64,000 nt of DNA, taken from the NCBI RefSeq assembly GCF_019264445.1, contig NZ_JAHVAB010000057.1:62001-126000 (forward strand). The letters run 5' to 3'. The DNA comes from Hydrogenophaga sp. (lineage in GTDB: Bacteria; Pseudomonadota; Gammaproteobacteria; Burkholderiales; Burkholderiaceae_C). The number at the start of each line of letters is the position of its first letter. The stretch's first letter is position 1. The notes beneath the pieces are model-generated. The model was not told where the DNA came from. It did no database searches and worked only from the letters and a program-made list of their open reading frames with translations. The translations under genes were made by a program, and so were the position numbers. Shown here piece by piece: positions 28,239 to 37,145 of this stretch.

Positions 28239-28937
28239 TTACGGCAGGAAGTCGGAGACCTTTCCGGTCCGGCCCAGCATCTCGTACTGGCGTTCGCGCT
28301 CACGAGACCGGGCAATGCGCTCCTCGCTGTCGGCCATGCCTTGCAGCATCTGGATTTGCGAAGACTCATGCGCCAGCAGGGCGTTCTCAGCCCCGATGCG
28401 GGCCTGAATCTCCTGCACCGACTTCTGGTCGGTGGTGGCGTTGATCTGTGTCATCAGCGACTGGATCTGCTCCAGCCGCAGGGCAGCCGACTTCATGGCG
28501 TCCTGCAGCAAGCCTTTCTGCTGGTACGGCTGTGCCAGGGTGGCCTGGCATTCGGTGCGCGCTTCACCGCTGCGGTCCATGCAGTTGTAGAGCATCCCGA
28601 CATCGCGCAGCACCTTGGCCGTGGCATTGAGGCCGCTGTACCCCGAGCTGTTGATGGCGTTGAGGTAGGTGTAGGCCTCGGCCGGGATGTAGTTCTTGAG
28701 CAGCGGGTTGTTGAAAACATCGCCCAGGTTGCGCATGCCATTGATGCTCTCGATCTGGGTCTGCAGCTGTCGGATCTGCTGGATCTGGTTGTTGATCTGG
28801 GTGATGTCGTTGATCACCTGCTGCACTGCCTGGAACAGGTTGGCGACATCGATCACAGGGATGCCGGTGGCGCGCGCGTGGCTGGCGCCCAACGTTATCA
28901 ACACGGCGGCGGCGACCTTGAGACGAAACGGCTTCAT
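28239..28937 (-). CDS. virB5: VirB5-type minor pilin
   Basis: The 232-residue protein has a signal peptide (cleavage near residue 23) and an almost wholly alpha-helical mature part beginning GIPVIDVANLFQAVQQV, typical of VirB5/TraC pilus-tip proteins. The ATG at 28937 has a GGAG-type ribosome-binding site; the longer frame overlaps virB6 and is rejected. It lies after virB6 rather than before it, unlike the Agrobacterium order. Confidence 0.85.
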   Translation of the reverse strand: MKPFRLKVAAAVLITLGASHARATGIPVIDVANLFQAVQQVINDITQINNQIQQIRQLQTQIESINGMRNLGDVFNNPLLKNYIPAEAYTYLNAINSSGYSGLNATAKVLRDVGMLYNCMDRSGEARTECQATLAQPYQQKGLLQDAMKSAALRLEQIQSLMTQINATTDQKSVQEIQARIGAENALLAHESSQIQMLQGMADSEERIARSRERERQYEMLGRTGKVSDFLP

Positions 28938-28962
28938 GGTGTGCTCCTTGGCAAGTTGGAGA

Positions 28963-30030
28963 TCAAGACCGGCCGCGCAGAGCGGCAAGTCGGTATGCCG
29001 CAGACCGTGCGGCTCCGTAGCCCCTGCGGGCCATGTTTCCGGCGTAACGACCCGTGGCCGCTGCGGCGGCGCCCGCCGTGGCAGCCGCACCAGCGCCTGA
29101 ACGGATCACGCCCCCGGCACCTGTACCGATGGCGGCTGATCGGGCTGAGGAGGCAGAGCGCAGGCCCGAAACCATCATGGCGTTCTGGATCATCTGCACG
29201 CCTTGTTGAATGGCGGCGCCACCGGTCAGGGCCGAGGCGAGGCTGGGCGCCTGGAAGCAGAGGATGGCCATGAGGATCATGAGCACGCAGTAGCGGGTGG
29301 CTTCACCCAGCACGTTGAAGGTGCTGCCGAGGAAGCCTCCACCGTCGTTGATGGCCTTGAACATGGCGGCGCCCATGTAGGCGCTCAGGCCAAGTGCAAA
29401 GAAGGCGAACCACGTCAGCACCACCGCGTTCAACACCATGGACAACCAACTGTCGAAGAAACGTGCCGTGGGGCGCCAGGCCAGGCACAGGATGAACAGT
29501 GGCCCGATGGCGATCACGAAGGTCAGGAACAGCTTGGCCAGCGTGACGACGAAGAGCGCGATGCAGAGAAAGAAGACGGTGCCGATGGAGAAGATGCCGC
29601 CGGCCAGCAGCAGATCCAGCCGGAGCACGCTGGCTTCTTTCATGATGTCGGCCACCTGCGCGCTGGCGTCATCGTTGAACTTGTCGAGCAACGCATAGGG
29701 TGAACTGATCGTGGCAGGGTCCACGCCGGAAGGCAGAAAGGTGCTGGCCACGCCCATGGCCAGCGCATTGGCGGTGTCCGACACGTTGCCGATGTAGAAC
29801 CCTGACTGCAGCGCGAAGGCCAGTACGAGCCCGATCTTGAACACCTTCCACACGAAGGTGGGCACGGTCTCCTGTACTTCGTTTCGCAGCACGGCCCAGC
29901 CATAAAGGGCGACCCATACCGTCATCGCTGACAGTGCGATCGGCGTGATCGCCGACATGAGCGAGGACACAACGCCGAGCACATAGGTGCTCAGAATCGC
30001 ATCGAAGTTGGAACCGACCCAGGCGAACAT
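28963..30030 (-). CDS. virB6: VirB6/TrbL-type polytopic channel protein
   Basis: The 355-residue protein has about five or six hydrophobic helices between residues 15 and 270. These include VVSSLMSAITPIALSAMTVW and the conserved family core around LFLTFVIAIGPLFILCLAW (about 175-193). The C-terminal 70 residues are Ala/Gly/Arg-rich and soluble. VirB6 forms part of the inner-membrane channel. A 12-bp gap separates it from the hypothetical gene upstream. Confidence 0.88.
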   Translation of the reverse strand: MFAWVGSNFDAILSTYVLGVVSSLMSAITPIALSAMTVWVALYGWAVLRNEVQETVPTFVWKVFKIGLVLAFALQSGFYIGNVSDTANALAMGVASTFLPSGVDPATISSPYALLDKFNDDASAQVADIMKEASVLRLDLLLAGGIFSIGTVFFLCIALFVVTLAKLFLTFVIAIGPLFILCLAWRPTARFFDSWLSMVLNAVVLTWFAFFALGLSAYMGAAMFKAINDGGGFLGSTFNVLGEATRYCVLMILMAILCFQAPSLASALTGGAAIQQGVQMIQNAMMVSGLRSASSARSAAIGTGAGGVIRSGAGAAATAGAAAAATGRYAGNMARRGYGAARSAAYRLAALRGRS

Positions 30031-30042
30031 GACATCGCTCCC

Positions 30043-30471
30043 CTATTGAAAGGCCGGGTAGGGCAGGTTGGTCGGGGGCGGCGCGAAGACCTTGACGCAC
30101 TTGCTGCCCAGATCGGGAAACTGGCACTGCGACCATTGGCCGCCAGCCTTCACCACCCAGATGCGCGAGAGCTTGTTGGTGCCGTAGCTGGAGGGGCGGC
30201 AGGTACCCGCGCGTGCATAGACCTCGGTGCACTCCACCAGACCTTCTCGCGTTTCCACCATGTGCCAGGGACCTGCGTGGCATCCCGCTTGAGCCAGGCA
30301 TGGCTTGGTCTTGCGGATGGGCCCCGAGCTGGGCAGCGGAGCCAGCTCGACCAGACGCTCACCAGTGGTTGAGACGCGAACCGCTTCGTTGCCTTTGACG
30401 AATTGGGCGCTGGCGCTCGCGCTGAACACGGCAAACGTCAGCGCGACGAGCAAGGTGTGAGATCGGTTCAT
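30043..30471 (-). CDS. Secreted cysteine-containing conjugation-operon protein, unknown
   Basis: The 142-residue product has a signal peptide (cleavage near residue 22, SASAQF) and a mature part with six cysteines (KPCLAQAGCHAG, VECTEV, GTCRPSS, QCQFPD, SKCVK), suggesting a disulfide-bonded periplasmic protein. It overlaps virB4 by 4 bp and precedes virB6. No lipobox is present, so it is not an obvious VirB7. Entry exclusion or pilus-related roles are possible for a gene in this position but not shown by sequence. Confidence 0.7.
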   Translation of the reverse strand: MNRSHTLLVALTFAVFSASASAQFVKGNEAVRVSTTGERLVELAPLPSSGPIRKTKPCLAQAGCHAGPWHMVETREGLVECTEVYARAGTCRPSSYGTNKLSRIWVVKAGGQWSQCQFPDLGSKCVKVFAPPPTNLPYPAFQ

Positions 30472-32978
30472 GTCGCTCTCCTGGAGTTGCGGGATTTGCG
30501 ATCCTGAACCTCACGCAGCAGCACGGGAAGCCACTGCAACGGATCGTTACCGTGCTGTTCACGAACGGTGTCCAGCAGGGCGACGTTGTCGGTCGTGGCC
30601 GAAAGCACGGTCACAAAGTCCTGCAAGTTGCTGAGGTCCAGCTCGCAGATGGCGCTGCTGTGCCCCTGCTTGACCAGAAAGCGCCGTCCGCCCTGCGTGC
30701 CCAAGCTGCGAACGATGCCGAACTCGGCTTCACTGAGCCCGAAGCCTTCGACGTATTCCTCGCGCACGGCTTCTGGGTTGGCCAGGAAGATCTTGGTCAC
30801 GCTCTGCTCCACCATCGTGCGGCCAATAGGATGGCGCAGCACGTCGGACGGGCTCTGGGTGTCGAAGATGCCCAGACCGTTCTGCTTGCGGATCGTCTTC
30901 TGCTTCTGTTTGGCGAAGTCGCTGAAGATCTCGTGGTCCAGCGCTTTCCAGAACTCCGAGATCACGTAGATGAGCCGCTCGCCGTTGACTAGCTCTTCCA
31001 TCACCTGGAGCAGGTATAGCATGACCGGCGTCCGGACCTCGGGCAGGTCGAGAAACTCGGTGGTGTCGAAGGCGATGACCGAGGCGGACTGGAGGTCCGT
31101 AAGCTTGTCGTTGGCTTGGTCAAACACCCAGCCCAATGCGCCGCCCTCACACCAGCGGCCCAGGCGCTCGTACAGGCTGTTCTCGCCAGACTTGGGCAGG
31201 TTCTGGCGAATCGTCGAGAAGCGGCGCAAGGCGGTCGGCATCGTCGCCACTGTCTTCACGGCGTCGGCGATGGCGCGCTCGTCTGCTGGCAACAATGGCA
31301 GTGCGGGGGTGGCGATACAGATGCGGATCAACTGTTCCCAGAACTGGATGCGGGCCGGCGTGGGGTCGCGTTGCAATGGGTTCAGGTTTGTGGGCTTGCC
31401 CGCTTCAAGCGTGAAGTACCGACCGTTCATGGCCCGGATGGCAATTTCGCAACCCCGGTCCAGATCGAACAGCACCAGCCTAGGTGCCGGGTCCCACTTG
31501 CGCGTCAACGTCAGCAGGAACATTTCCAGCGTGGTTTTACCGACCCCAGTGGATCCGATGATGATGGTGTTGCCGGGCAGCTTTTTGTCGGCTGAGTCTT
31601 CGCCCTCCGGACTGCTGTGCAGGTTCAGATAGAACGGCTGGCCGGACGGTGTGCGCAGCAGAGCCAGCGCTTCTCCCCAAGGGTTGCCGTCGCGCTTGCC
31701 GCGGGCGAAGTTGTGCCCGCTGGCCAGGGCCGCGAAGGCACGGGAAGACAGCTTGGCATCGCGCGGACGCCATTGCCAGTTGCCGGGCATCTGGGCGAAC
31801 CAAGCGGCGTCGGCCACCAGGTCCACCGGTGACATCTGAAGACTTGACGACTCACCCACGGCGCCGATGGCCTGCGCAGCACGGCGGCCGGCATCGGCCA
31901 GACTGTCTTCGCCCGGGTTGCCGAAGACCACCAGGCTGTAGTGGTACTCACCCATGCAGAACTGACCATCGCCCAGCTCGTTCAGAGCTTCGTCCATGTC
32001 CGCGATCTGGCTGGCCACCACGTCGTCGCTGGCAATCAGCTGATCGCGCTGCAGTTCCAGGGCGCGGGTGGCCTCGCGGCGCGGCAGGATCGAAAAGCTC
32101 TGGGTCTCGATGAATTCGCTGTCTTCGTACAGCAAGGCATTGAGGATGCCCGGTTCGACGGCGTCGGAGTATTCCTTGATATCCACCAGGGCCGCGCAGC
32201 GGCGCTGATCACCATCTCGCAATTCCAGCTTGTCGCCTCCAAACGAAAGACGGGTTGAGGGAAGGGTGCGGTGCAGCGGTCCAGCCGTGAACGGTACGGG
32301 TTTCCAATACCCGTTGACCAAATAGCCCAGAAACTCGGCGACTTCCGAATAGAGACCCCCCCGCTTTTCACGTACGCCGAGCAGTTGCGGGCCAAAACCC
32401 CGCAGCACCCGGTGCAAGAACGCGGTGCGCTCTTCCATCACCCGCAGCGCTTCGGCATGCGCTTCAGCGATGGCGGTCTTGGACCGCTGCGGCGACTGCA
32501 ACGCTCGGCTGATGCGGGAGGTGGTGGGCCTGTAGACCAAGGTCAGGTACAGCTCGTTGCTCATCATCGCCCGCTGGTTCAGGTGCGCCTGGTAGGCCCG
32601 GGACAGGTCTTTGGCAAACCCGTCTTCAGCTGGGTTGGACAACGCATCCTGAATCTTGCGGTGCAGCCGGTGGGTCCAGATGGCCCACTGGCCACCCGAG
32701 AGATTGCGCAGCAGGCTACAAAGCGCTTCGTGGCGTTCTGTAACCAGGTAGTCGTCGGCGCACTCGAATGCCACGCCGTCGAGCCTCCACACCCGCAGGA
32801 AATCGCCACCACGGGTGATCACATCGTGGTCGCTCACCAGTGACGAGAAGGGCACGAACCTGGTCAAGGGGTTTTCTGCCAGAGCCTGCGACCAGTGACG
32901 AGGCTGAAGACCACCCATCACAGGGCGTCGCTTCGCGCGGCTTGAGCCCTTGCCCAGTTGGTCAAAGATGCCAGACAT
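30468..32978 (-). CDS. virB4: VirB4-type secretion ATPase
   Basis: The 836-residue protein has an N-terminal VirB4/CagE domain (to about residue 400) and a C-terminal ATPase core. Walker A is IIIGSTGVGKTT (about 473-484) and a Walker B-like SVIAFDTTEF lies near 635-644. It drives pilus biogenesis and substrate transfer. The ATG at 32978 (MSGIFDQLG) is preferred; the frame extends to 33095 but overlaps virB3. With this start, it still overlaps virB3 by 17 bp. Confidence 0.92.
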   Translation of the reverse strand: MSGIFDQLGKGSSRAKRRPVMGGLQPRHWSQALAENPLTRFVPFSSLVSDHDVITRGGDFLRVWRLDGVAFECADDYLVTERHEALCSLLRNLSGGQWAIWTHRLHRKIQDALSNPAEDGFAKDLSRAYQAHLNQRAMMSNELYLTLVYRPTTSRISRALQSPQRSKTAIAEAHAEALRVMEERTAFLHRVLRGFGPQLLGVREKRGGLYSEVAEFLGYLVNGYWKPVPFTAGPLHRTLPSTRLSFGGDKLELRDGDQRRCAALVDIKEYSDAVEPGILNALLYEDSEFIETQSFSILPRREATRALELQRDQLIASDDVVASQIADMDEALNELGDGQFCMGEYHYSLVVFGNPGEDSLADAGRRAAQAIGAVGESSSLQMSPVDLVADAAWFAQMPGNWQWRPRDAKLSSRAFAALASGHNFARGKRDGNPWGEALALLRTPSGQPFYLNLHSSPEGEDSADKKLPGNTIIIGSTGVGKTTLEMFLLTLTRKWDPAPRLVLFDLDRGCEIAIRAMNGRYFTLEAGKPTNLNPLQRDPTPARIQFWEQLIRICIATPALPLLPADERAIADAVKTVATMPTALRRFSTIRQNLPKSGENSLYERLGRWCEGGALGWVFDQANDKLTDLQSASVIAFDTTEFLDLPEVRTPVMLYLLQVMEELVNGERLIYVISEFWKALDHEIFSDFAKQKQKTIRKQNGLGIFDTQSPSDVLRHPIGRTMVEQSVTKIFLANPEAVREEYVEGFGLSEAEFGIVRSLGTQGGRRFLVKQGHSSAICELDLSNLQDFVTVLSATTDNVALLDTVREQHGNDPLQWLPVLLREVQDRKSRNSRRAT

Positions 32979-33294
32979 CGGACGCTCCCCGGAATAGGGT
33001 GGGTGAGTAGCTGCGTGCGCGCCAGAACCGTCGGTTGCGGTCGTGCAGACGCAGCTTGAGTGCAATGAAGATTTGTCGAAACCGCTGGTCGTCACGCGAT
33101 GTCACCCAGCGCATCCAGAAGAGGGTGGGGACGAAGGACATCAACACCCCAAGCGCAATCCACCAGCTCACCAGAATGCCGCCCCACATCATCAGCAGCA
33201 TCCCGATGCCGAAGAGCACCACCAGCGGCACCAGCGGAATGCCCAGCTTCATGGCCGGGCGGGTTGCGCCCTTGTAGATGGTTTCAGCTTCCAT
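32962..33294 (-). CDS. virB3: VirB3-type inner-membrane protein
   Basis: The 110-residue protein begins with a YKGATRPAMKLGIPLVPL motif characteristic of VirB3. Two adjacent transmembrane helices follow (about residues 17-36 and 41-60), then a basic C-terminal tail. VirB3 helps VirB4 in pilus assembly. It lies between virB2 and virB4. Confidence 0.88.
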   Translation of the reverse strand: MEAETIYKGATRPAMKLGIPLVPLVVLFGIGMLLMMWGGILVSWWIALGVLMSFVPTLFWMRWVTSRDDQRFRQIFIALKLRLHDRNRRFWRARSYSPTLFRGASDVWHL

Positions 33295-33312
33295 GGTGGG
33301 GGCCTGCTGAGG

Positions 33313-33597
33313 TCAGCTGACGATGTAGCTGGCAAAAGCCGCTGCGCCACCGACCAGGGTTCCACCGATCAGGATGTTGGCCACATCCGCCAGCCGGGCA
33401 CCCTGGAAGATCATCTTGAAGCCGGCCCAGATGATGGCAATCGTCACCACAGCCACAGAGATCGTCACCAGGATGGCGTTGACGTTGGTGACGGTTGTGT
33501 TCACCTTGTCGAAGCCTTGCGCCCAGACCTGGGGAGGCAGCAACATCAACAGGCTGAGGGCGCAGACCTGACCTTGAGAAAGTTTCGGGCGATTCAT
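33313..33597 (-). CDS. virB2: VirB2-type major pilin
   Basis: The 94-residue prepilin has a signal peptide ending near residue 26 (VWAQ) and two hydrophobic segments (about 42-62 and 72-93) separated by a short FQGARLADV loop, the TrbC/VirB2 pattern. The mature form would build the conjugative pilus. Its start overlaps the virB1 stop by 4 bp. Confidence 0.88.
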   Translation of the reverse strand: MNRPKLSQGQVCALSLLMLLPPQVWAQGFDKVNTTVTNVNAILVTISVAVVTIAIIWAGFKMIFQGARLADVANILIGGTLVGGAAAFASYIVS

Positions 33598-34103
33598 GAC
33601 GGCTCCTTGGATGACGGGTTGAAACGAGAGCGAGGCAGCGAGCGCGCGGCGGCGACGACCTTCTGCACATAGCCATGGCGGAAGCCGGTCGAGAAGTTGC
33701 CGCTGTAGTAGCAGGAGAGGGCCTTGCGCAGGGCGGACTGCTCGGTGTCAGCGCGACTGCGTGTCGGGCCTGATCGGTCGAAACATTCCGTCAACACGGA
33801 CTGCATGGCCGACAGGTTGTGGCAGGGATCGAAGGCACTGCTGGTGTTCAACCCCAGACGCGGGAAGTTGCCCACGTTGATCTGCCCAAGGCCAACGCTG
33901 AAGTTGCGCCCGTCGCGCAACAACTGGTGGGCTGTGGCCAGCGCTTCATCACGGTTGCGGGGCTGGCGGCGCAACGCACCACCCACGACACCAATGGCCC
34001 AAGGGTTGAAGGCGCTTTCGACAGAGACAAGCGCAAGTGCAGTGGTCGGGTGGACCTGTGGTGCGCAGACCAGGGCCAGCGCTGCAAACGTGGAGGCGTC
34101 CAT
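33594..34103 (-). CDS. virB1: VirB1-type lytic transglycosylase
   Basis: The 169-residue protein has a transglycosylase fold with a catalytic glutamate in ALVSVESAFNPWAIG (Glu near residue 29) and downstream SVGLGQINVGNF and LSCYYSGNF motifs. It opens peptidoglycan for channel assembly. The ATG at 34103 is chosen over the longer frame, which overlaps the upstream gene. No strong signal peptide is visible with this start, which is a point of doubt; CAPQVHP resembles family N-termini. Confidence 0.85.
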   Translation of the reverse strand: MDASTFAALALVCAPQVHPTTALALVSVESAFNPWAIGVVGGALRRQPRNRDEALATAHQLLRDGRNFSVGLGQINVGNFPRLGLNTSSAFDPCHNLSAMQSVLTECFDRSGPTRSRADTEQSALRKALSCYYSGNFSTGFRHGYVQKVVAAARSLPRSRFNPSSKEPS

Positions 34104-34113
34104 GGCACAGCCC

Positions 34114-34683
34114 TCAGGGACGTGAGCGCTGCCAGGCAGCCCGGTCGTCGTCGTACTTGGTGTCCCAAGATCCAAGTTGGGACTTGGCCACGGGGCTGAA
34201 GTCCGTCACCGTGTCGCCACCCATGTCCCACCAGGTGCGTGTGAACGGCTTGCCGTCAATACTGACAGTGATTGCACCGGTGTAGTCGCAGGTGTAAATC
34301 GGACCGCTTTCGGTCTCGTGCACCCGGGTGTACTGGGGTGGGCAATTGCCCGGTGCACGGGCCCACGCGTGCCAGGCGGAATTGCCAGTGCCGGACATCC
34401 CGCACGTGGGAAACGCCTTGCCTCGGGCCAGATCCCGGAGCACTTGCCGAATCGGCGGCACGCATTGGGGGATCGACTTCCAGCTCGGTGCCGCGAAGCA
34501 CAGCAACACCAGGCAACCGTCCACCGCGTGCGCGGCCGTGGGGGCAAGAAGGCTCAGCGAAAGCACCGCAGCAGACGCCACTGCCGAGCCGAGCGTCGGG
34601 TCGGTGCCCGCTGCTCGCGTTGTTCCGTAGCGCAAGGGAAAGCGCCGATTTTTTGAAAGGATGAAGTCCACCAGACACCTCAC
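34114..34683 (-). CDS. Secreted conjugation-operon protein of unknown function
   Basis: The 189-residue product (GTG start at 34683, uncertain) has a signal-peptide-like hydrophobic segment (about residues 33-52, ending AAHAVDG). The mature region has several Cys and Trp residues (CLVLLC, PQCVPP, PTCGMSG, NCPPQY, YTCDYTG). It is first in the virB operon, 10 bp upstream of virB1. Proteins like this are found at the head of plasmid virB operons but I know of no defined role. Confidence 0.6.
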   Translation of the reverse strand: MRCLVDFILSKNRRFPLRYGTTRAAGTDPTLGSAVASAAVLSLSLLAPTAAHAVDGCLVLLCFAAPSWKSIPQCVPPIRQVLRDLARGKAFPTCGMSGTGNSAWHAWARAPGNCPPQYTRVHETESGPIYTCDYTGAITVSIDGKPFTRTWWDMGGDTVTDFSPVAKSQLGSWDTKYDDDRAAWQRSRP

Positions 34684-35067
34684 AGTTCCCGCATCCGCTG
34701 GAGGTGAAGGTCACTTCATCTCGCTGGGTGCTGTGAGGTCAATGTAGGACTGAGCGGAGCCTGTTCTGCTGCTGGATTTGGGCTGATTTCCAGCGGAATC
34801 GTGCTTTGCAGAACACTGGGCCCATCAGGCAATCCCAAAAAAGAACGCCCGGCGCGAGGGCCGGGCAAATCAAAGTCGCTGTCACACGACTTTTCAGGGA
34901 GGAGGGCCGACTGTTCAGGCCGACCCGGGAGCATTATTGATCCACGCAGTTCCAAACGTCTATGAAAAAACTGCATCCTGTGGCTGTAGGGTGGAGTTCA
35001 TCTGGGGTTTGGAGTTACCCCATCGCCAGTCGGTAAAGCGTGAGTGGACATTCGGCAAAATGCGCAG
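34684..35067. other. Divergent intergenic/leader region between virB operon and Wadjet genes
   Basis: This 384-bp stretch separates the leftward conjugation operon from the rightward jet genes and should hold promoters for both. It contains a clear minus-strand intrinsic terminator (34837-34866). It also has an inverted repeat AAAGTCG/CGACTTT near 34872-34893 and a repeated CCGAC pair near 34906-34922. No convincing gene was seen; a minus-strand frame crosses the terminator and lacks family character. Confidence 0.5.
34837..34866 (-). terminator. Rho-independent terminator or attenuator ahead of the virB operon
   Basis: Read on the minus strand, GCCCGGC (34866-34860) pairs across a 6-nt loop with GCCGGGC (34853-34847). 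This is followed by GTTC and a run of six T (34842-34837). The stem is perfect and GC-rich. It lies about 150 bp upstream of the first virB operon gene and points the same way, so it would stop or attenuate transcription entering the operon from further right. Confidence 0.75.
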
Positions 35068-36423
35068 ATGGATCTACAAAACGAACAAGAGCATGAGGGG
35101 GCCAGTTTTGAGGCTTACTTCCGCGATCCTGCTTCAGCCGCAGACTCGCCATTAGCCTGGGCAGTCAGTCAGAGGTCGGCCGTCCTGGATGCTTTGCGGG
35201 GGCTGTTCAGCGGCCCACCTGCCGTGGTGCAGCTGCGGGTGTGGTGCTTCATGGAGTTGGTCAGCGTGCCGCATGGCCGGATTACCCGTGAGGATCTCAA
35301 CCAGCTGTTCCATCTGCTGCTGCCGCAGGCATTGGACAACGTCCTCAAGCGCTTCCGTGATGTGGGGCTGCTGGTATGGGATGCCACCTCGCAAGACTAC
35401 AGCCTCTCGATCCTGGCGCGACAGGTTCACGGGTTGCTCGCTCCCCTGACGCAAGCCACGGGTGACGATGATGACTTGGCACCTTTGCTGGCGCAGGTGG
35501 CTGGTGCTCAAGCACTTGGTCTGGCAGACCCGAGCCAGTTACGGCACCTGCACGCGCAGCTGGCGCGGCTGCACGACGACTTCGCCGAGGCCATTACCAG
35601 TGGTTCCGAAGCGCGGTTACGGCAGGCCCAGCCGCGCTTCGAGCGAGCCCTGTCCTTGGTCGATAAGGCCGGTCACGCGCTGACAGCGCTCATTCGCACC
35701 GAGACCGATGACCCTCGCCTCGAAAAGGAGGCCCGCGCTCTGGGGTACGCACAAGCGCGCCTGCTCTCGATGGCCAGCCAGTTCACGCGAGCCATGCAGC
35801 AGGCTGATCGACAGCGCGTGACGCTCGGGAGTGCAGGCGTGACCAGTTCAGACGTACGAATGTGGCTGCAAAGTCAGGATGCGCTGCATGCCCTTCTGGC
35901 TGATGCCCTTTCAACCGGCGTGGCGCCCGTGTTCATCAGCCAGCACGATTTGCTGGACGTGGCTGAAGGCGAGTTTGAGCGCGACAGACCTGACCCCCAG
36001 CGGACGACGGGTTTACCTCCGCCCAATGAGGCAAGCAGCGGCCAGCTGGAGGTGCCCAGTATGCCGCCTGAGTTGGGCGGACTCATCGCACAACTGGCTC
36101 AGTGGAGCAGTGAGCAGGCCACCTCCGCTAAGACTGAAATGCCGCTGGATGAGATTGTTCTTGGCGGGCGCTTCGCGCAAGCCGCGTATCGCATGCAGTT
36201 GCTGCCCTTGTTGGGTGATGTACAGGCCCAGACGCTGAAGGGCCAGACTGGCGAGTTGGCCCGCTCAGGATGGCAAGCCGTTCTCAGCACCGCAGTCAAG
36301 GTGCAGGATGACCCGCATGTGCTGGCCATGAGCGATGGCCATCTCGTATTGGCTGCGGTCGAAGACCCTATCGCGGGTGCGCTGCGTAAACCCGAACCCC
36401 AGGATGACCATGAACACCCCTGA
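35068..36423 (+). CDS. jetA: Wadjet JetA-like (kleisin-type) subunit
   Basis: The 451-residue, mostly helical protein has a winged-helix-like N-terminus (about residues 20-120) and a helical middle (about 150-270). It is identified mainly from its place as first of four genes whose third and fourth are clearly JetC and JetD. In Wadjet, JetA is the MukF/kleisin-like bridge of an SMC complex that detects and restricts circular plasmids. The ATG at 35068 is preferred over the GTG at 35044. It overlaps jetB by 20 bp. Confidence 0.7.
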   Translation: MDLQNEQEHEGASFEAYFRDPASAADSPLAWAVSQRSAVLDALRGLFSGPPAVVQLRVWCFMELVSVPHGRITREDLNQLFHLLLPQALDNVLKRFRDVGLLVWDATSQDYSLSILARQVHGLLAPLTQATGDDDDLAPLLAQVAGAQALGLADPSQLRHLHAQLARLHDDFAEAITSGSEARLRQAQPRFERALSLVDKAGHALTALIRTETDDPRLEKEARALGYAQARLLSMASQFTRAMQQADRQRVTLGSAGVTSSDVRMWLQSQDALHALLADALSTGVAPVFISQHDLLDVAEGEFERDRPDPQRTTGLPPPNEASSGQLEVPSMPPELGGLIAQLAQWSSEQATSAKTEMPLDEIVLGGRFAQAAYRMQLLPLLGDVQAQTLKGQTGELARSGWQAVLSTAVKVQDDPHVLAMSDGHLVLAAVEDPIAGALRKPEPQDDHEHP

Positions 36424-37141
36424 TGAAGCTGCCTTGTTGGCGGCAGAACTGCTGGCACGCCGCTGGTTGCCCCGACAGCACCCTAAGGTCAAGCGCGCCC
36501 TCGTGGACGCTGACCTTTGGCAAGCTGTGCAAGACCGTCTGGCCCAAGTGGGTCTGCGGCTTGTGGATAACATCCACGCCGACAACGTCACCACCGCCAT
36601 GGTGCGCACCGTCGAACACGCGGTCTTTGGCGAAGCGGCGCTCAACAGCCACAACAACATCGACTTGCCGCGCGATGCGGTGTCACTGCTGGTGGTGCTG
36701 TGGTCGCTGATCGTCCTGCCCAAGCGAGAGCGACAAGCTGCTCGCGATGCGAGCGCTGAGGGCGACCTGCAGGACGAGATGTTCAGCGCCGAGCGTCCCA
36801 TGCCCCGCGCAGAGTCCGTCAGTCCAATGGTTTCATACAAGGCACTGCTGGCCGACTTTGGCGTGCAGCTGGGCAAGAAGACGCGATTGGACGGCAACCT
36901 GAGGCGCCTGGAGAACCATGGATTCATCGTCCGAAAGGGCGAGGACATTGGCGAAGGCCCTTTGCTAGACCTTCTTCTTGATTACGACGTGCTCGCGCCC
37001 CGCATACTCGATGGCACGCTAAGCGAAGTTCTGGCTCGCACACGTGCACAAAAGGATGCCAAGGCTGCCGACGACAAGGTCATCGAAGCGTCCGACGCAG
37101 CCACGACCGCAGAAGAAAAACACACAGGCGAGGACAACTGA
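36404..37141 (+). CDS. jetB: Wadjet JetB-like (MukE-type, DUF4194) subunit
   Basis: The 245-residue protein has a helical N-terminal region with RALVDADLWQAVQDRLAQVG and a winged-helix C-terminal region. The latter includes YKALLADFGVQLGKKTRLDGNLRRLENHGFI (about residues 145-175), as in DUF4194/MukE-like proteins. It would bind JetA and JetC in the SMC complex. Start at ATG 36404 (ATG 36410 also possible), overlapping jetA; jetC follows 4 bp after its stop. The tail is charged and low-complexity. Confidence 0.75.
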   Translation: MTMNTPDEAALLAAELLARRWLPRQHPKVKRALVDADLWQAVQDRLAQVGLRLVDNIHADNVTTAMVRTVEHAVFGEAALNSHNNIDLPRDAVSLLVVLWSLIVLPKRERQAARDASAEGDLQDEMFSAERPMPRAESVSPMVSYKALLADFGVQLGKKTRLDGNLRRLENHGFIVRKGEDIGEGPLLDLLLDYDVLAPRILDGTLSEVLARTRAQKDAKAADDKVIEASDAATTAEEKHTGEDN

Positions 37142-37145
37142 AGAC

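Noticed and set aside
34716-34976. Minus-strand frame in the virB leader
   Set aside because: Crosses a strong terminator and lacks domain-like sequence.
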